Assembly: GCF_038502225.1 (NCBI RefSeq)
Contig: NC_091312.1
Coordinates: 27,405,190 to 27,469,189, forward strand
Reading direction: 5' to 3'
Source of the DNA: Cherax quadricarinatus
Lineage: Eukaryota > Arthropoda > Malacostraca > Decapoda > Parastacidae
Length of the DNA: 64,000 nt
The notes under the pieces are model-generated. The model was not told the DNA's origin, did not search any database, and worked only from the letters and a program-made list of their open reading frames with translations. Below are positions 23,013-36,055 of this stretch, piece by piece (the stretch's first letter is position 1; each line of letters begins with the position of its first letter). Made by a program: the position numbers and the translations under genes.

Positions 23013-23264
23013 GTCCTCCTGAACAGCCGCGACCCCTAGACTACCTGGATGAGAGTCCTCACTCACCCAGTCAACCCACAGCGCAGCCGCCACTAAGTGA
23101 AGATTTCTGACTACTTATATTTCTTATTAAATCTATGTTAATTATTAATTTGTTCGATTATTTAGCTGTGTAAGTGTATTTCTCAAAGTTTTTTGGCGTA
23201 TAGATAAGTGTCCATGAATAGACCTACAAGTTCCATGCAAGGAACCTAATTAATTGTTATCTGT

Positions 23265-23803
23265 GTGTCCACACTGGCTGACACCTATATCCATCACAGT
23301 TTGGGGCGACAGGGAGGAGCTGCTGACCACAGGGAGGAGTACAAGATCAGCAAGTACAGGGACATTAGCCAACAGTATCAGTTTGTCCCAGTGAGATCAG
23401 AGACCTTGGGATCATGGGGAAAAAATGCCACACGTTTCCTTAAAGAATTGGGTTCCAGACTCATCGACACCACCAGGGACCCAAGGGCAGCCACTTTCAT
23501 GTTCCAGCGCCTCAGCGTCGCCATCCAGAGGGGAAATGCTTGCTGCATACTTGGCTCACGTCCAGCCTCGGAGGAGCTGGAGGAAATTCATGATCTTTGA
23601 TACATTGTGCCATTGTATTCATGTTTATGTTTTTTTCTGTAAATGTATTTTGTTTATTAATAAATTATAATAATGGAAATAAGTCACTCTGTCTGACTTT
23701 TTTGGGTTATCCTAGGTTCTCTACACATATGCTGCTATGTATGATAATTCTATGTAACTGTATTTGCGTATACCTGAATAAATTTACTTACTTACTTACT
23801 TAA
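23265..23803 (+). pseudogene. LINE 3' end: C-terminal pol fragment, 3' UTR, (TTAC)n tail
   Basis: The frame ends '...FVPVRSETLGSWGKNATRFL...' and 'MFQRLSVAIQRGNACCILG', a conserved C-terminal signature of an invertebrate LINE polymerase that I recognise but cannot assign to a clade with certainty. After the stop (23600) the 3' UTR contains 'gggttatcctaggttctc' and 'ctatgtatgataattctatg' and ends in (TTAC)n at 23784-23803. An opposite-strand copy of this tail lies at 61.77-61.88 kb. No catalytic motifs are present. Confidence 0.75.

Positions 23804-23837
<34 letters not shown>
23804..23837. repeat. (CA)n microsatellite
   Basis: Directly follows the LINE (TTAC)n tail after 'taat'. Confidence 0.95.
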
Positions 23838-23839
<2 letters not shown>

Positions 23840-23856
23840 CACGCACATGTACAAAC

Positions 23857-23960
<104 letters not shown>

Positions 23961-24179
23961 CAACCACTGTTAAAAGAATAATAAGCTTCCAAGTACTTTC
24001 CTGATGAAATAGAAGAGGTAGGGAGTAGATTTAAGAATGAAGTTCCAGGGTAAACAGCAGAAGTATGTAGGTATGGGATGGTGGGTGCGAATGATGGAGG
24101 AATGATAAGTGGAAGAATCAGGTAGAGGGCGGTAATGGAAGAAGTGATATACTGTATGTAGACCAGAGTATATGGAGAG

Positions 24180-24435
24180 AATCAAATTAAGAGTGGTGAG
24201 GGAGTGCAATAGGACAGGCAATGAGAGAATGAGCGAGGCTTTATCTACAGATTTTGCCAAGCATAAGAAAAAGTTCTTGATTGAGATTAATAAGTTGAGA
24301 AAGCCTGGGGTGAAAATGGACTTGGCAGGTAAAAAAAAAAATGAAAGAGGGGAGATGTTAGATGGAAAGGTGGAGGTACTGGGAAGACGAGGAGAACATT
24401 TTGAGGAGCTGTTAAATGTTGATAAAGAGAGCTAG
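24180..24435 (+). pseudogene. LINE fragment between endonuclease and reverse transcriptase
   Basis: The frame at 24172-24435 encodes 'FAKHKKKFLIEINKLRK...LDGKVEVLGRRGEHFEELLNVDKES'. The 'W..YFEELLN' type motif before the reverse transcriptase domain is typical of RTE-like and related LINEs. The match is short and the rest of the element is missing. Confidence 0.45.
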
Positions 24436-24486
24436 GCAGTGATTTCATGCATTACTCAAAGAGGAATAACACCACTGTATATGTTC

Positions 24487-24716
24487 CAGCTCTGATATCT
24501 TTCCTGCCCTGAAAAGAGCCATCGACACTGAACAATACTCTAAGCGAGAAAGCACAAGTGCTTTGAGCAGAGTCACCATTACCACTATTTCTCTTTCAAA
24601 ACCAAGGAAATAGTACCAATGATGACACTTTTAAAAGCACCTATACTCTCTTCCTTATAGTATTGCTTAGTGCTGGCGGCTCCTTTCAGGGCAGGAAATA
24701 TATCAGAGCTGGGGTA
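24487..24716. repeat. Inverted repeat of a LINE segment
   Basis: 'agctctgatatctttcctgc' at about 24490 is mirrored on the other strand by 'gcaggaaatatatcagagct' at about 24693, extending outward to 'cctgaaaagagcc' versus 'ggctcctttcagg'. The spacer is about 160 bases. Part of the CR1-like LINE below was inverted locally. Confidence 0.75.
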
Positions 24717-25100
24717 AATATAGAAATCATTTACGGCCCGCACAAAACCATTGAAGCATTCAAATTACTGAGAACACCTCAGAGACCTAAATATGTAGTC
24801 AATGGAGCGGAGGAGATATAGTACATGATAATGTGGAAGGTACTTGAGGGTCTGGTTCCACATTTCCATAACAGTATACTGGACAAACATGAAACAAAAT
24901 GTAAAATAAACTCAGTGAAAAAGCAGTGGTGCCGTGGGCACAATAAGACTACACTGTGTCAAGATCTGTGTGCTCAGACTGTTTATGTGGGTCAGCGTAT
25001 CGGCAGGAGTAACAACATGGTTGATCAGGCAAGCAACAGAAAACCCCGGCTCAGGGCCGGCCAGGTAGAGGAAGTAGAAAAATTCTCGAAACCCTTCAAA
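24640..25100 (+). pseudogene. CR1/Jockey-like LINE C-terminal relic
   Basis: Shares order and sequence with the copy at 3.96 kb: a 'ggctcctttcagggcagg' thumb region, then 'tacatgataatgtggaaggt' (YMIMWKVLEGLVPH) and 'NMVDQASNRKPRLRAG' near 25020, corresponding to the 'LVDQA' tail of the better copy. Stops and frameshifts break the rest. Confidence 0.7.
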
Positions 25101-25112
25101 GGCATATCAGAA

Positions 25113-25735
25113 ATGTGTTACCTGACCCCCTCACCATGTTACCTAATACCCACGCATCATGCTACCTGACGCCCACGCCATGTTACCTAATATCCACACA
25201 TTATGCTACCTGACACCCACATCATGCTACCTGATACCCATACCATGTTACCTAACACCTACACATCATGCTACCTGACGCCCACATCATGCTACGTAAC
25301 TGGTTACTGGTATGGTACTACTGAGAACACAACATGCTACCTAGCACCCACACAATGGTACCTGACACCCACACCATGTAACCTAACACCTACACACCAT
25401 GCTACCTAACCCATACAACATGCTCCCTGGCACCAACACCACGTTACCTAACACCTACACACCATGCTACCTAACACCCACACAACATGCTTCCTGGCAC
25501 CCACACCACGTTACCTAACACCCACACACCATGCTATCTAACACCCACAGAACATGCTTCCTGGCACCCACACCACGTTACCTAACACCCACACACCATG
25601 CTACCTAACACCCACACAACATGCTTCCTGGCACCCACACCACGTTACCTAACACCCACACACCATGGTACCTAACACCCACACACCATGCTACCTTGCA
25701 CACACACACCATGTTACTTGACACCCACACCTTGC
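25113..25735. repeat. 22-bp tandem array with a 66-bp higher-order unit
   Basis: Units such as CATGCTACCTAACACCCACA repeat, diverged on the left. From about 25390 they are organised in threes (gctacctaac / gcttcctggc / cgttacctaac), giving a 66-bp higher-order period to about 25670. Confidence 0.9.
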
Positions 25736-26184
25736 TACGTGACGACCCCATCGTACGACCTTGATCCCTGGCTCACATCACAACAACCAGTACACAACAC
25801 CATCAAGTCGACCACATCACATCCTCCACTCAATATACTAGAATCTCTGTTCAACAAATTCTCTTATCAGTAAACACATACCAAGATTTTGTCCACGTTG
25901 ATTTTCTACTTTGCCTATCAAGTCTTCGCTAAAACCACTGTCGCTCATAATAAGATTCGCTCAGTGTTTTATGTTCTCGTTAATATTCCAGCATCAGTAA
26001 TGATAGTGTGCAACAGAGATAATTTGCTCTATAAAATACAGCAGGAAGTGACTAGGATTATGTGCATGAAATATAAAACCAGTGAGTGCTTGTGTTTTTT
26101 TTGGGTTAATTTCTGAATGTTATAGATAAGTCTCTGATTTTATTCAGAGGAAGACTTTCAAGTATTGTCTAACTCCACACAGAT
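25736..26184. other. No identifiable gene
   Basis: Unassigned sequence. The short frame at 25889-26116 shows no known motif. Confidence 0.4.
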
Positions 26185-26290
26185 ACAACTAACGTGTGAT
26201 TTTATTATGGCAACGTTTCGCTCTCCAAGAGAGAGAAACGTTGCCACTATAAAATGTCACATTAGTCTGCATGTGTGTCTATTTACCTAA
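26185..26290. mobile_element. Near-perfect palindrome of two opposed GAAACGTT repeat ends
   Basis: The left arm 'tgtgattttattatggcaac' + 'gtttcgctctcc' is mirrored by right 'gagagaaacgttgccactat' + 'aaaatgtcaca', with a centre at about 26227-26230. Each arm ends in the GAAACGTTGCC motif seen in the other stem-loop pairs. The CTGANGA box has been lost from both arms at the fusion point. Confidence 0.7.
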
Positions 26291-26599
26291 CATTTTGTTG
26301 GTAATTCTATCGTTATTACTGTATTTAACTCGCGTATTTAGGGGAAGAGGATGAAACCACAGCATCCAGACACAAGCTCTTGGGCTGTAACTAAAGCCTA
26401 TGATTCATCTCTTACAATAAAATAAATAAAAATTGCCACAAGGATATGAATAAAATCTGGTTATAAGATGAGAAACTTACTGAAGAAATATCAAAATGTA
26501 TTAAAATAACTTTCTGTCATGATCCCCAAAACCTTCCATACAAATATGATTTTGAATGAAAATAAATAGTATAAAATACTGACACACTGAAAATATAAA

Positions 26600-26700
26600 C
26601 ACATAAGCAGTATAATGTGATTCTTTATTGGCAACGTTTCGCCCTGTTTGTGACTTGATGAAGCCCACTGTCTGGGCGAAACGTAACACCTAACGGCTAA
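26600..26700. mobile_element. Inverted pair of stem-loop repeat ends
   Basis: A minus-oriented arm ('gattctttattggcaacg' + 'tttcgccc', to about 26648) meets a plus-oriented arm ('gacttgatgaagcccactg' + 'tctgggcgaaacgtaac', from 26652). The plus arm has TTGATGA (26655-26661), a GCCCA-ctgt-CTGGGC hairpin and GAAACGT (from 26678). Confidence 0.65.
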
Positions 26701-27264
26701 TACTATTTTCTGCATATTATATGACATAAATGTAACCCAAATACTAGTCATTACTAGTAATATCAATACTTGTAAGGTCTATGCTTGCCACTTTCAAAAT
26801 TTTATTCTCTACGAGGATAATATTATGTAAATTACACCTAATGCAACAGTACCTTTGTAAAATATTTTGAACTGTTCGGAGAATAAAGTGGTCAGCTTCC
26901 TTGTTCCTGAGAGCGAGTCAGCTTGTCTTAAGTTATTCGAATTGTGTATTTCTAGATGCATACCATCACAGTGATGGTATATACATCACCTACAAGATGA
27001 GGAACTGGATGATGTACTGAGACGTAGAGGGACTGGGGGACTGACTACATCTACCATCTGCCGTGTATAGTTTTACGAATCTGAGAGACTTGATTGCCTT
27101 ATTTTCTGCTGTCTTTGTGATGTAAAAGCGAAATATCTTCAAATAAAAGCACTTAGGTTCTGCACTTGACTTATTCCTCAATATTTTCACTATCCAAAGA
27201 ATTTCTATAAGCAAATTATTAGCAGGAAATCCATTATCTTTTGTTGTGTCAAGTATTTACATGA
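26701..27264. other. No identifiable gene
   Basis: AT-rich, unassigned. Near 26965 'catcacagtgatg' is a small palindrome. Confidence 0.4.
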
Positions 27265-27795
27265 ATTTTGAAATAGCTTTCACTTATTTTGAAATAGCTT
27301 TCACTTATTTTGAAATAGCTTTCACTTATTTTGAAATAGCTTCCACTTATTTTGAAATAGATTTCACTTATTTTGAAATAGCTTCCACTTATTTTGAAAT
27401 AGATTTCACTTATTTTGAAACAGCTTTCACTTATTTTGAAATAGCTTCCACTTATTTTGAAATAGCTGTTTCAAAATAAGTGAAAGCTATTTCAAAATAA
27501 GTGGAAGCTATTTCAAAATAAGTGAAAGCTGTTTCAAAATAAGTGAAAGCTGTTTCAAAATAAGTGAAAGCTATTTCAAAATAAGTGGAAGCTATTTCAA
27601 AATAAGTGAAAGCTGTTTCAAAATAAGTGAAAGCTATTTCAAAATAAGTGGAAGCTATTTCAAAATAAGTGAAAGCTGTTTCAAAATAAGTGAAAGCTTT
27701 CACTTATTTTGAAATAGCTTCCACTTATTTTGAAATAGCTTTCACTTATTTTGAAATAGCTTCCACTTATTTTGAAATTGCTTCCACTTATTTTT
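27265..27795. repeat. 21-bp tandem array with two orientation switches (foldback)
   Basis: The unit TTTTGAAATAGCTTTCACTTA runs plus from 27265 to about 27467, minus from there to 27696, then plus again to about 27795. The switch points are tight palindromes: 'gaaatagctgtttc' near 27468 and 'aagtgaaagctttcactt' at 27696. Because 21 bp is seven codons, long frames ('YFEIAFT' repeats) exist on both strands; these are by-products. Confidence 0.96.
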
Positions 27796-28320
27796 GTTCA
27801 ACATTGTGTTACATATACTGATGACATATATTGCCAGAGGCCAAAAATAACATAAATCTAGAAAGCTTCCTGGAAGATTTTAACAATTTAAGTCCAATTA
27901 TATAGTTCAAAATGAAACGGGAAGTATATATGAATTGCTACCATTATTGAACTTGATATTCATTATAAGTAAGTATAGCATAAAATTCAAGCATTATATA
28001 AAATATTCTCCGAATCTTTTTCTTTCTGAATCTCTCTAAAACCCATTAATCCAGCAAAAAAAAATTATTTCTCTTGTTCCTTAAAGCAGACTTAAGTAGG
28101 TGTGATCCAACATTTGTTGATAAGAAATTTACTCCATTACTGCTAAATTCATTTATCTTATGAAATATATTGATAAGTGCATTATTAAGTGCCAGAAAAA
28201 AATATTTGTGATATTGCTAGTCATAACAAAAAATTAGAAATACATATACCCTTTAATATCCTTAATTTTCTCCATAAATTGATGTAAAAAAGGAATTTTA
28301 TATTAATGAAATTTATTTTC
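27796..28320. other. No identifiable gene; AT-rich
   Basis: Nothing recognised between the foldback array and a TA array. Confidence 0.4.
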
Positions 28321-28428
<108 letters not shown>

Positions 28429-28680
28429 ATTGGTCAGTCAGTGTAAGATCATCATTGTTTACCCACTTTATTTACACGATCACTTAGGCAACATAAATAT
28501 AATTTACGATATAGTTCTGATTCCAGAAGAATTCATCTCTGTTTTTACTTTTGGCAAAAGTAAATATAGTTTATCATCGAGTATGATACCAGAGGCTCAG
28601 TAATATTGCTCGGTAAATACGAACTATAAAATAAGTTTAAATGTGATGAAATGTGTTATTCTTGTACAATACTGCGTTGT

Positions 28681-28845
28681 ATGATGACAAGTATGGTTGT
28701 ATGATGACAGGTATGGTTGTATGTTGAAAGGTATGGTTGCATGTTGACAGGTATGGCTGATAGGTATGGTTGTATGATGGCAGGTATGGTTGTATGTTGA
28801 CAGGTATGGCTGATAGGCATGGTTGACAAGCATGGTTGTATGACA
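28681..28845. repeat. ~20-bp tandem array, about eight copies
   Basis: Units like GGTATGGTTGTATGATGACA with variable lengths; some lack the middle block ('ggtatggctgata'). Confidence 0.92.
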
Positions 28846-29215
28846 TTTAGTGTAGAGAAAACCTACATTAAGTACATTGAGAAGAAACTCCTCTGAAATG
28901 TGCGATATCTATCCACTCTGTGTGGTGTATTCCCTTGACTCATGCTCTCTTCTTGTTAGAACAACTTCGCCTTGCGAATACAAATGCATATTCCATAATT
29001 TAGCAGTACTCGTGTATGTCTACTGGTCCTTGTTTCACCGGCTCTTAATAACGGTACATGGAATGAAGCTTTTGTATATCGCCAATAATAAATCCTGAGC
29101 TAGATATCTTAATGAATATTTATTTGTGATAGGCGACACTTCTCCAAATAATTTTTAGCGGGATTTCTTATATCATCTTTGAATATTAGGTAACACAAAT
29201 GATGTATCAAACAGG
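28846..29215. other. No identifiable gene
   Basis: Unassigned. A 73-codon frame at 28877-29098 has no motif. Confidence 0.4.
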
Positions 29216-30370
29216 CCCAACTGGTCACCACCTTCATCCCCCTAAAGAGAAAAGGCGAAATAGCCGCAACCTCCATCATCAGATTAGTCTGAGAAGCCTC
29301 ACCTTTTACACCCCCCTCCCCCAGTTAACAGACACAGCCAGTTGAGTCTGTTACCTCTCCCGTATACTTTTAAAAAGGTCTTGCATCTCCCCCAGAGACC
29401 TTCATATCTCTTCATTTCCTAGAGTGGCCCCAACTAGCATTTCCAATTAGAGATCTCGACAGTCTGTCTTTTTTTTTTTTGAAGGACGTTCCAAAAGGTC
29501 TCCACATCCTTTAGACATTGTACCAAGATCCAGCCATGCTTTCAGGAAGGTCCCAGTACCCGCTCACAGACAGGACCGAACAGGCTTGTTCCTCACCATG
29601 ACACGTTCTATGGCTTTATCCGCAGCACTGTATGACCCTTGTCGGTTAGCGCTTTCTTTGATTATAATAATATGGCTTTATCCTTCAGAAAGATCCTATC
29701 ACCTCAAAAGAGAGAAAAATCCTAACAGGACACTGTCTCTTGCAACGAGGTCCTAATAGGATTCCGCATCTCTAAGAGGTCCCAACAGAATCCTGCCTCT
29801 CTAAGAGTTCCCAGCAAGACACAGTCTCTCTCAGAGGTCCCAAAAGAACACATTTCACAAAGAGAATTCCAGACATGTTGTCTTCACACTCATAGATGTC
29901 AGAAGACATTGCCTTCTTCCCCAAAATGGCTCTCAGAACTCCCAGTAACTGCCCTCCTTCCCCTTAAAGTTGTGTCATCAAAACTGCTTATTTACCCAGC
30001 ATACATCTTTTCGCCCAGAGAGGTCTTAAAAGTCGCTCTGTCTCCTAGTCAGGGCTCAAATTTCCCCAGAGATGACTTAGAAAGCTGCCTACTTCCCCAG
30101 AGACGCCCCAACAAGTCGCTCTCTTTTCCAGATAGGGACAGAGAGATCATTATTTTCCCCAGAGGTTCCAAAAAGGCTGCTCCTCCCCTAAGGATTTTCC
30201 AACAGGTCACGCATTCCCACACCGAAATCTAAATGAGCAGCCCACTTATTCACAGAGATGTACCAGCAGGCAATCCTTTTCCCTAATAATAATAAAAAAA
30301 AAAAAAGCCGGCCACTGCGTCCCCAGAGAGGTCACAACAGGCAGCCCCCTGCCACTACCAGATACATTAC
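29216..30370. repeat. Ancient, highly diverged ~40-bp minisatellite
   Basis: 'ccccagagaggtc', 'ctaagaggtcccaacag', 'ctcagaggtcccaaaag', 'ccagagacgccccaacaa' and similar recur roughly every 35-45 bases for more than 1 kb. The best-preserved stretch is 29740-29850. The frame at 29909-30232 lies inside and reflects the repeat, not a gene. Confidence 0.65.
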
Positions 30371-32331
<1,961 letters not shown>

Positions 32332-32332
32332 C

Positions 32333-33690
32333 ACATTGGCCGATTCCCACCATGGCAGGGTGGCCCGAAAAAGAAAAACTTTCATCATCATTCACTCCAT
32401 CACTGTCTTGCCAGAGGGGTGCTTTACACTACATTTATAAAACTTCAACATTAACACCCCTCCTTCAGAGTGCAGGCACTGTACTTCCCATCTCCAGGAC
32501 TCAAGTCCGTCCTGCCGGTTTCCCTGAATCCCTTCATAAATATTACTTTGCTCACACTCCAACAGCACGTCAAGTATTAAAAACCATTTGTCTCCATTCA
32601 CTCCTATGAAATACGCTCACGCATGCTTGCTGAAAGTCCAAGCCCCTCGCACACAAAACCTCCTTTATCCGCTCTCCAACCTTTCCTAGGCCGACCCCTA
32701 CCCCGCCTTCCCTCCACTACAGATTTATACACCCTCGAAGTCGTTCTGTTTCGTTCCATTCTCTCTACATGTCCGAACCACTTCAACAACCCTTCCTCAG
32801 CCCTCTGGACAACAGTTTTGGCAATCCCGCACCTCATCCTAACGTCCAAACTATGAATTCTCTGCATTATATTCACGCCACACATTGCCCTCAGACATGA
32901 TATCTCCACTGCCTCCAGCCTCCTCCTCGCTGCAACATTCATCACCCATGCTTCACACCCATATAAGAGCGTTTGTAAAACTGTACTCTCATACAGTCCC
33001 CTCTTTGCTTCCAAGGACTCCAAAGTGCACCGCTCACCCTTTTCCCCTCATCAATTCTATGATTCACCTCATCTTTCATAGACCCATCTGCTGATATGTC
33101 CACTCCCAAATATCTGAATACATTCACCTCCTTCATACTCTCTCCCTTCAATCTGATATCCAGTCTTTCGTCACTTAATCTTTTTATCCTATATTCACTT
33201 TTAATTTTCTTCTTTTACATACCCTACCAAATTCATCCACCAACCTCTGCAACTTCTCTTCAGAATCTCCCAAGAGCACAGTGTCATTAACAAACAGCAA
33301 CTGTGACAACTCCCACTTTCTGTTTGATTCTTTATCTTTTAACTCCACACCTCTTGCCAAGACCCTCGCATTCACTTCTCTTACAGCCCCATCTATAAAT
33401 ATATTGAACAACCACGGTCACATCACACATCCTTGTCTAAGGCCTACTTTTAATGGGAAATAATCTCCCTCTTTCCTACATACTCTAACCCGAGCCTCAC
33501 TATCCTCGTATAAACTCTTTACCGATTTCAGTAACCTACCTCCTATACCATACACCTGCAACATCTGTCACATTGCCCCCTATCCACTCTGTCATACGCC
33601 TTTTCCAAATCCATAAATGCCACAAAAACTTCTTTAGCCTTATCTAAATACTGTTCACCTATATGTTTCACTGTAAAGTGAACCTCAGGA
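32333..33690 (-). pseudogene. LINE polymerase 3' half, minus strand, catalytic site lost
   Basis: The minus strand encodes, in order but in broken frames: 'LFNIFIDGAVREVNARVLARG', 'LLFVNDTVLLGDSEEKLQRL' and 'VCKRRKLKVNIGKSKV' (33440-33180); then 'FRYLGVDISADGSMKDEVNHRI' (33151-32942); then 'LYESTVLQTLLYGCEAWVMN', 'CGIAKTVVQRAEEGLLKWFG' and 'GRRGRGRPRKGW' (33023-32604). This is the reverse transcriptase palm and C-terminus of a LINE family abundant in decapods. The catalytic box, normally A/V-D-D, reads V-N-D. The 3' end (cccgaaaaagaaaaac side) abuts the TA array. Non-functional. Confidence 0.85.
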
Positions 33691-33919
33691 ACCTCACCAA
33701 GCAATTATTGATAATCCTATACAAATTATTCGTCGACCCTATCTTAGAATGAGCACCGACAACATGAAGGACACACTTGGAAGGGAGAAGTTCAAACAAT
33801 AGTAGCACCAATAATTCCCGAGTTGAGTAGTGATATGCAAGGAGAGATTAAATGTACCTAACCAGACCCCATTGAAATGAGAGGACCATGGACGAGAAAA
33901 CACAGATGAAAGCTGAAGA

Positions 33920-34110
33920 TCGATAGTCTACAGGAATTTCTGGAAATCCTTCTTCAGTTTCAGGGATGTTAGGGACTGGAATTATCTGGATGAGGAAGTG
34001 TTGGAGGTGAACTCCGAGAGTAGCTTCATCTGCAGGTAAGATATGACCCTAGAGGCTAGGAATCCGTAGAACTGGTCGATAGAGAGGTGGGGCCACTACC
34101 ACAACTGAGT
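33920..34110 (+). pseudogene. LINE 3' end next to a CA array
   Basis: Translation near 33960 gives a 'FRDVRDWNYLDEEVLEVNSESSFICR' type tail, matching the RDVR...W..L...EV pattern in the copy at 35.2 kb. The DNA end 'cactaccacaactgagtaaac' leads straight into (CA)n. Confidence 0.6.
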
Positions 34111-34156
34111 AAACACACACACACACACACAGATCCACGCACGCACACGCGCTTGG

Positions 34157-34236
<80 letters not shown>

Positions 34237-34312
34237 AAGCGTGTATCAAAGCCCACGCTCGCACGCACGCACGCACGCACGCACGCTCGCACAGACACAC
34301 ACACGTACACAC
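34111..34312. repeat. Compound (CA)n / (CGCA)n microsatellite
   Basis: CA runs at 34111-34130 and 34159-34235, then a (GCAC)n stretch at about 34258-34288, with short interruptions. Confidence 0.96.
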
Positions 34313-34534
34313 GTGAGGGGCAAAAATTGAGGGAGGCCGCTTTGTAAAAGCTATGCGCCAGCAGATGAAGGATGCTGGTGTTAGGTAAGTAACGTAATAT
34401 GGGACCTCCACAAGCACTACCAGACTGGCTGGTTTATTATGTTTAAAGATAATTGTTTACAAGAAGGTCATTAAGCTTGCACGCCACCTGTAAACCACTA
34501 GTCAACAATACTTTAAGCCCTAAAATGGAGATGA

Positions 34535-34538
<4 letters not shown>

Positions 34539-34595
<57 letters not shown>

Positions 34596-34615
34596 TACAT
34601 ACACGCACACACACA
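34539..34615. repeat. (CA)n microsatellite
   Basis: CA array with a short (CATA)n patch near 34591, immediately before the LINE relic. Confidence 0.96.
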
Positions 34616-35430
34616 AAGGGATCTGGGCAGGCTGCAGACCTGGTCCAGCAGTTGGCTCCTGGAGTTCAGCCCCACCAAATACAAAGTCATGAAGATTGGT
34701 GAAGAGCAAACAAGATCACAGACGGAGTACAGTCTAGGAGGCCAGAGACTACAAACCTTACTTAAGGAAGACGATCTTGGGGTGAGTATAACACCAGGCA
34801 CATCTCCTGAGGCGCACATCAACCAAATAGCTGCTGCAGCATATGGGCGCCTAGCAAATCTAAGAACAGCATTCCGACATAATAAGGAATCGTTCAGAAC
34901 CCTGTACACTGTGTACGTTAGGCCCATATTGGAGTATGCGACACCAGTTTGAAACCCACACATAGCCAAGCACGTAAAGAAACTAGAGAAAGTGCAAAGG
35001 TTTGCAACAAGGCTAGTCCCAGAGCTAAGGGGTATGTCCTACGAGGAGAGGTTAAGGAAAATCGACCTGACGACACTGAAGGACAGGAGAGATAGGGGGG
35101 ACATGATGACGACATATAAAATACTGAGAGGAGCTGACAAGGTGGACAGAGACAGAATGTTCCAAAGATGGGACACAGCAACAAGGGGACACAGTTAGAA
35201 GTTGAAGACTCAGATGAATCACAGAGATGTTAGGAAGTATATCTTCAGTCACAAGAGTAGTCACGAAGTGGAATAGTTTAGGAAGTGATATAGTGGAGGT
35301 AGGATCCATTCATAGCTTTAAGCAGAGGTATGATAAACCTAATGGTGCAGGGAGAGCGACCCAGTAGCGGCCAGTGAAGAGGCGGGGCCAGGAGCTATGA
35401 ATCGACCCCTGCAACCACAACTAGGTGAGT
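34616..35430 (+). pseudogene. CR1/Jockey-like LINE C-terminal relic
   Basis: Plus-strand frames encode 'SSAPPNTKS'/'KVMKIGEE', 'LKEDDLGVSI', 'PEAHINQIAAAAYGRLANLR...LYTVYVRPILEYATPV', then after a stop 'RFATRLVPELRGMSYEERLRKIDLTTLKDRRDRGDM'. Then come 'HRDVRKYIFSHKSS' and a WNSLGSDIVEV-type end. This is the thumb and C-terminal region downstream of the catalytic motifs. A TGA at about 34951 replaces an expected Trp codon, and at least two further stops break it. The 3' end 'gcaaccacaactaggtgagtaa' runs into CA/TG repeats. Confidence 0.85.
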
Positions 35431-35450
35431 AAACACACACACACATTTTA

Positions 35451-35750
<300 letters not shown>

Positions 35751-35751
35751 T

Positions 35752-35761
35752 ATGTGTGTGC

Positions 35762-35860
<99 letters not shown>

Positions 35861-35875
35861 CGCGTGTGTGTGTGC
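35752..35875. repeat. (TG)n microsatellite with terminal CG run
   Basis: TG array ending in (GC)n then TG at 35851-35874. Confidence 0.97.
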
Positions 35876-35913
35876 AAAACAACCACGGGGGAGTTGAAAG
35901 ATAGCTCTAGGCC

Positions 35914-35939
35914 TTTCGTGTTGCAATAAACTCATCAGG
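35914..35939 (-). ncRNA. Hammerhead-like core (candidate), minus strand
   Basis: Minus strand: CTGATGA (35938-35932), then a 14-base segment with weak GT...AC pairing, then GAAAGGCC (from 35917). The order of conserved boxes fits a hammerhead core, but stem II is poorly paired in this copy. Confidence 0.3.
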
Positions 35940-35999
35940 AACTTGTAATATTGCAGAAATGAGGATGAAATATCCTCTTTTCTGCAACACTGCAAGCTC

Positions 36000-36027
36000 C
36001 TGATGATGTCTTGATTGCAACACGATT
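36000..36027 (+). ncRNA. Hammerhead-like core (candidate), degenerate
   Basis: CTGATGA (36000-36006), one T, a GTCTTG-attg-CAACAC stem with one mismatch, then GATT where GAAA would be expected. Stem and box are preserved but the GAAA is mutated, so activity is not expected. Confidence 0.28.
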
Positions 36028-36055
36028 GCAACTCTCCCCATGGATGTTTTGCATC

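Larger units (their letters stand above)
35880..36055. mobile_element. Inverted pair of repeat ends with CTGATGA boxes
   Basis: The minus-oriented copy (35880-35965) and plus-oriented copy (35970-36055) are imperfect reverse complements: 'catcaggaacttgtaatatt' + 'gcagaaatgagga' against 'tcctcttttctgcaacactg' + 'caagctcctgatga'. Outer ends also match: 'aaaacaaccacgggggag' against 'ctccccatggatgtttt'. The sequence differs from the 3.5-kb family but has the same arrangement of box, hairpin and GAAA. Confidence 0.65.

Noticed and set aside
23265..23600. A host gene with a 111-codon exon
   Set aside because: The C-terminal 'AIQRGNA' signature and the 3' UTR with (TTAC)n tail identify it as a LINE end.
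27246..27703. Two repetitive-protein frames (YFEIAFT-type repeats)
   Set aside because: By-product of a 21-bp satellite; present on both strands according to array direction.
29909..30232. 107-codon plus frame
   Set aside because: It coincides with the decayed ~40-bp minisatellite.
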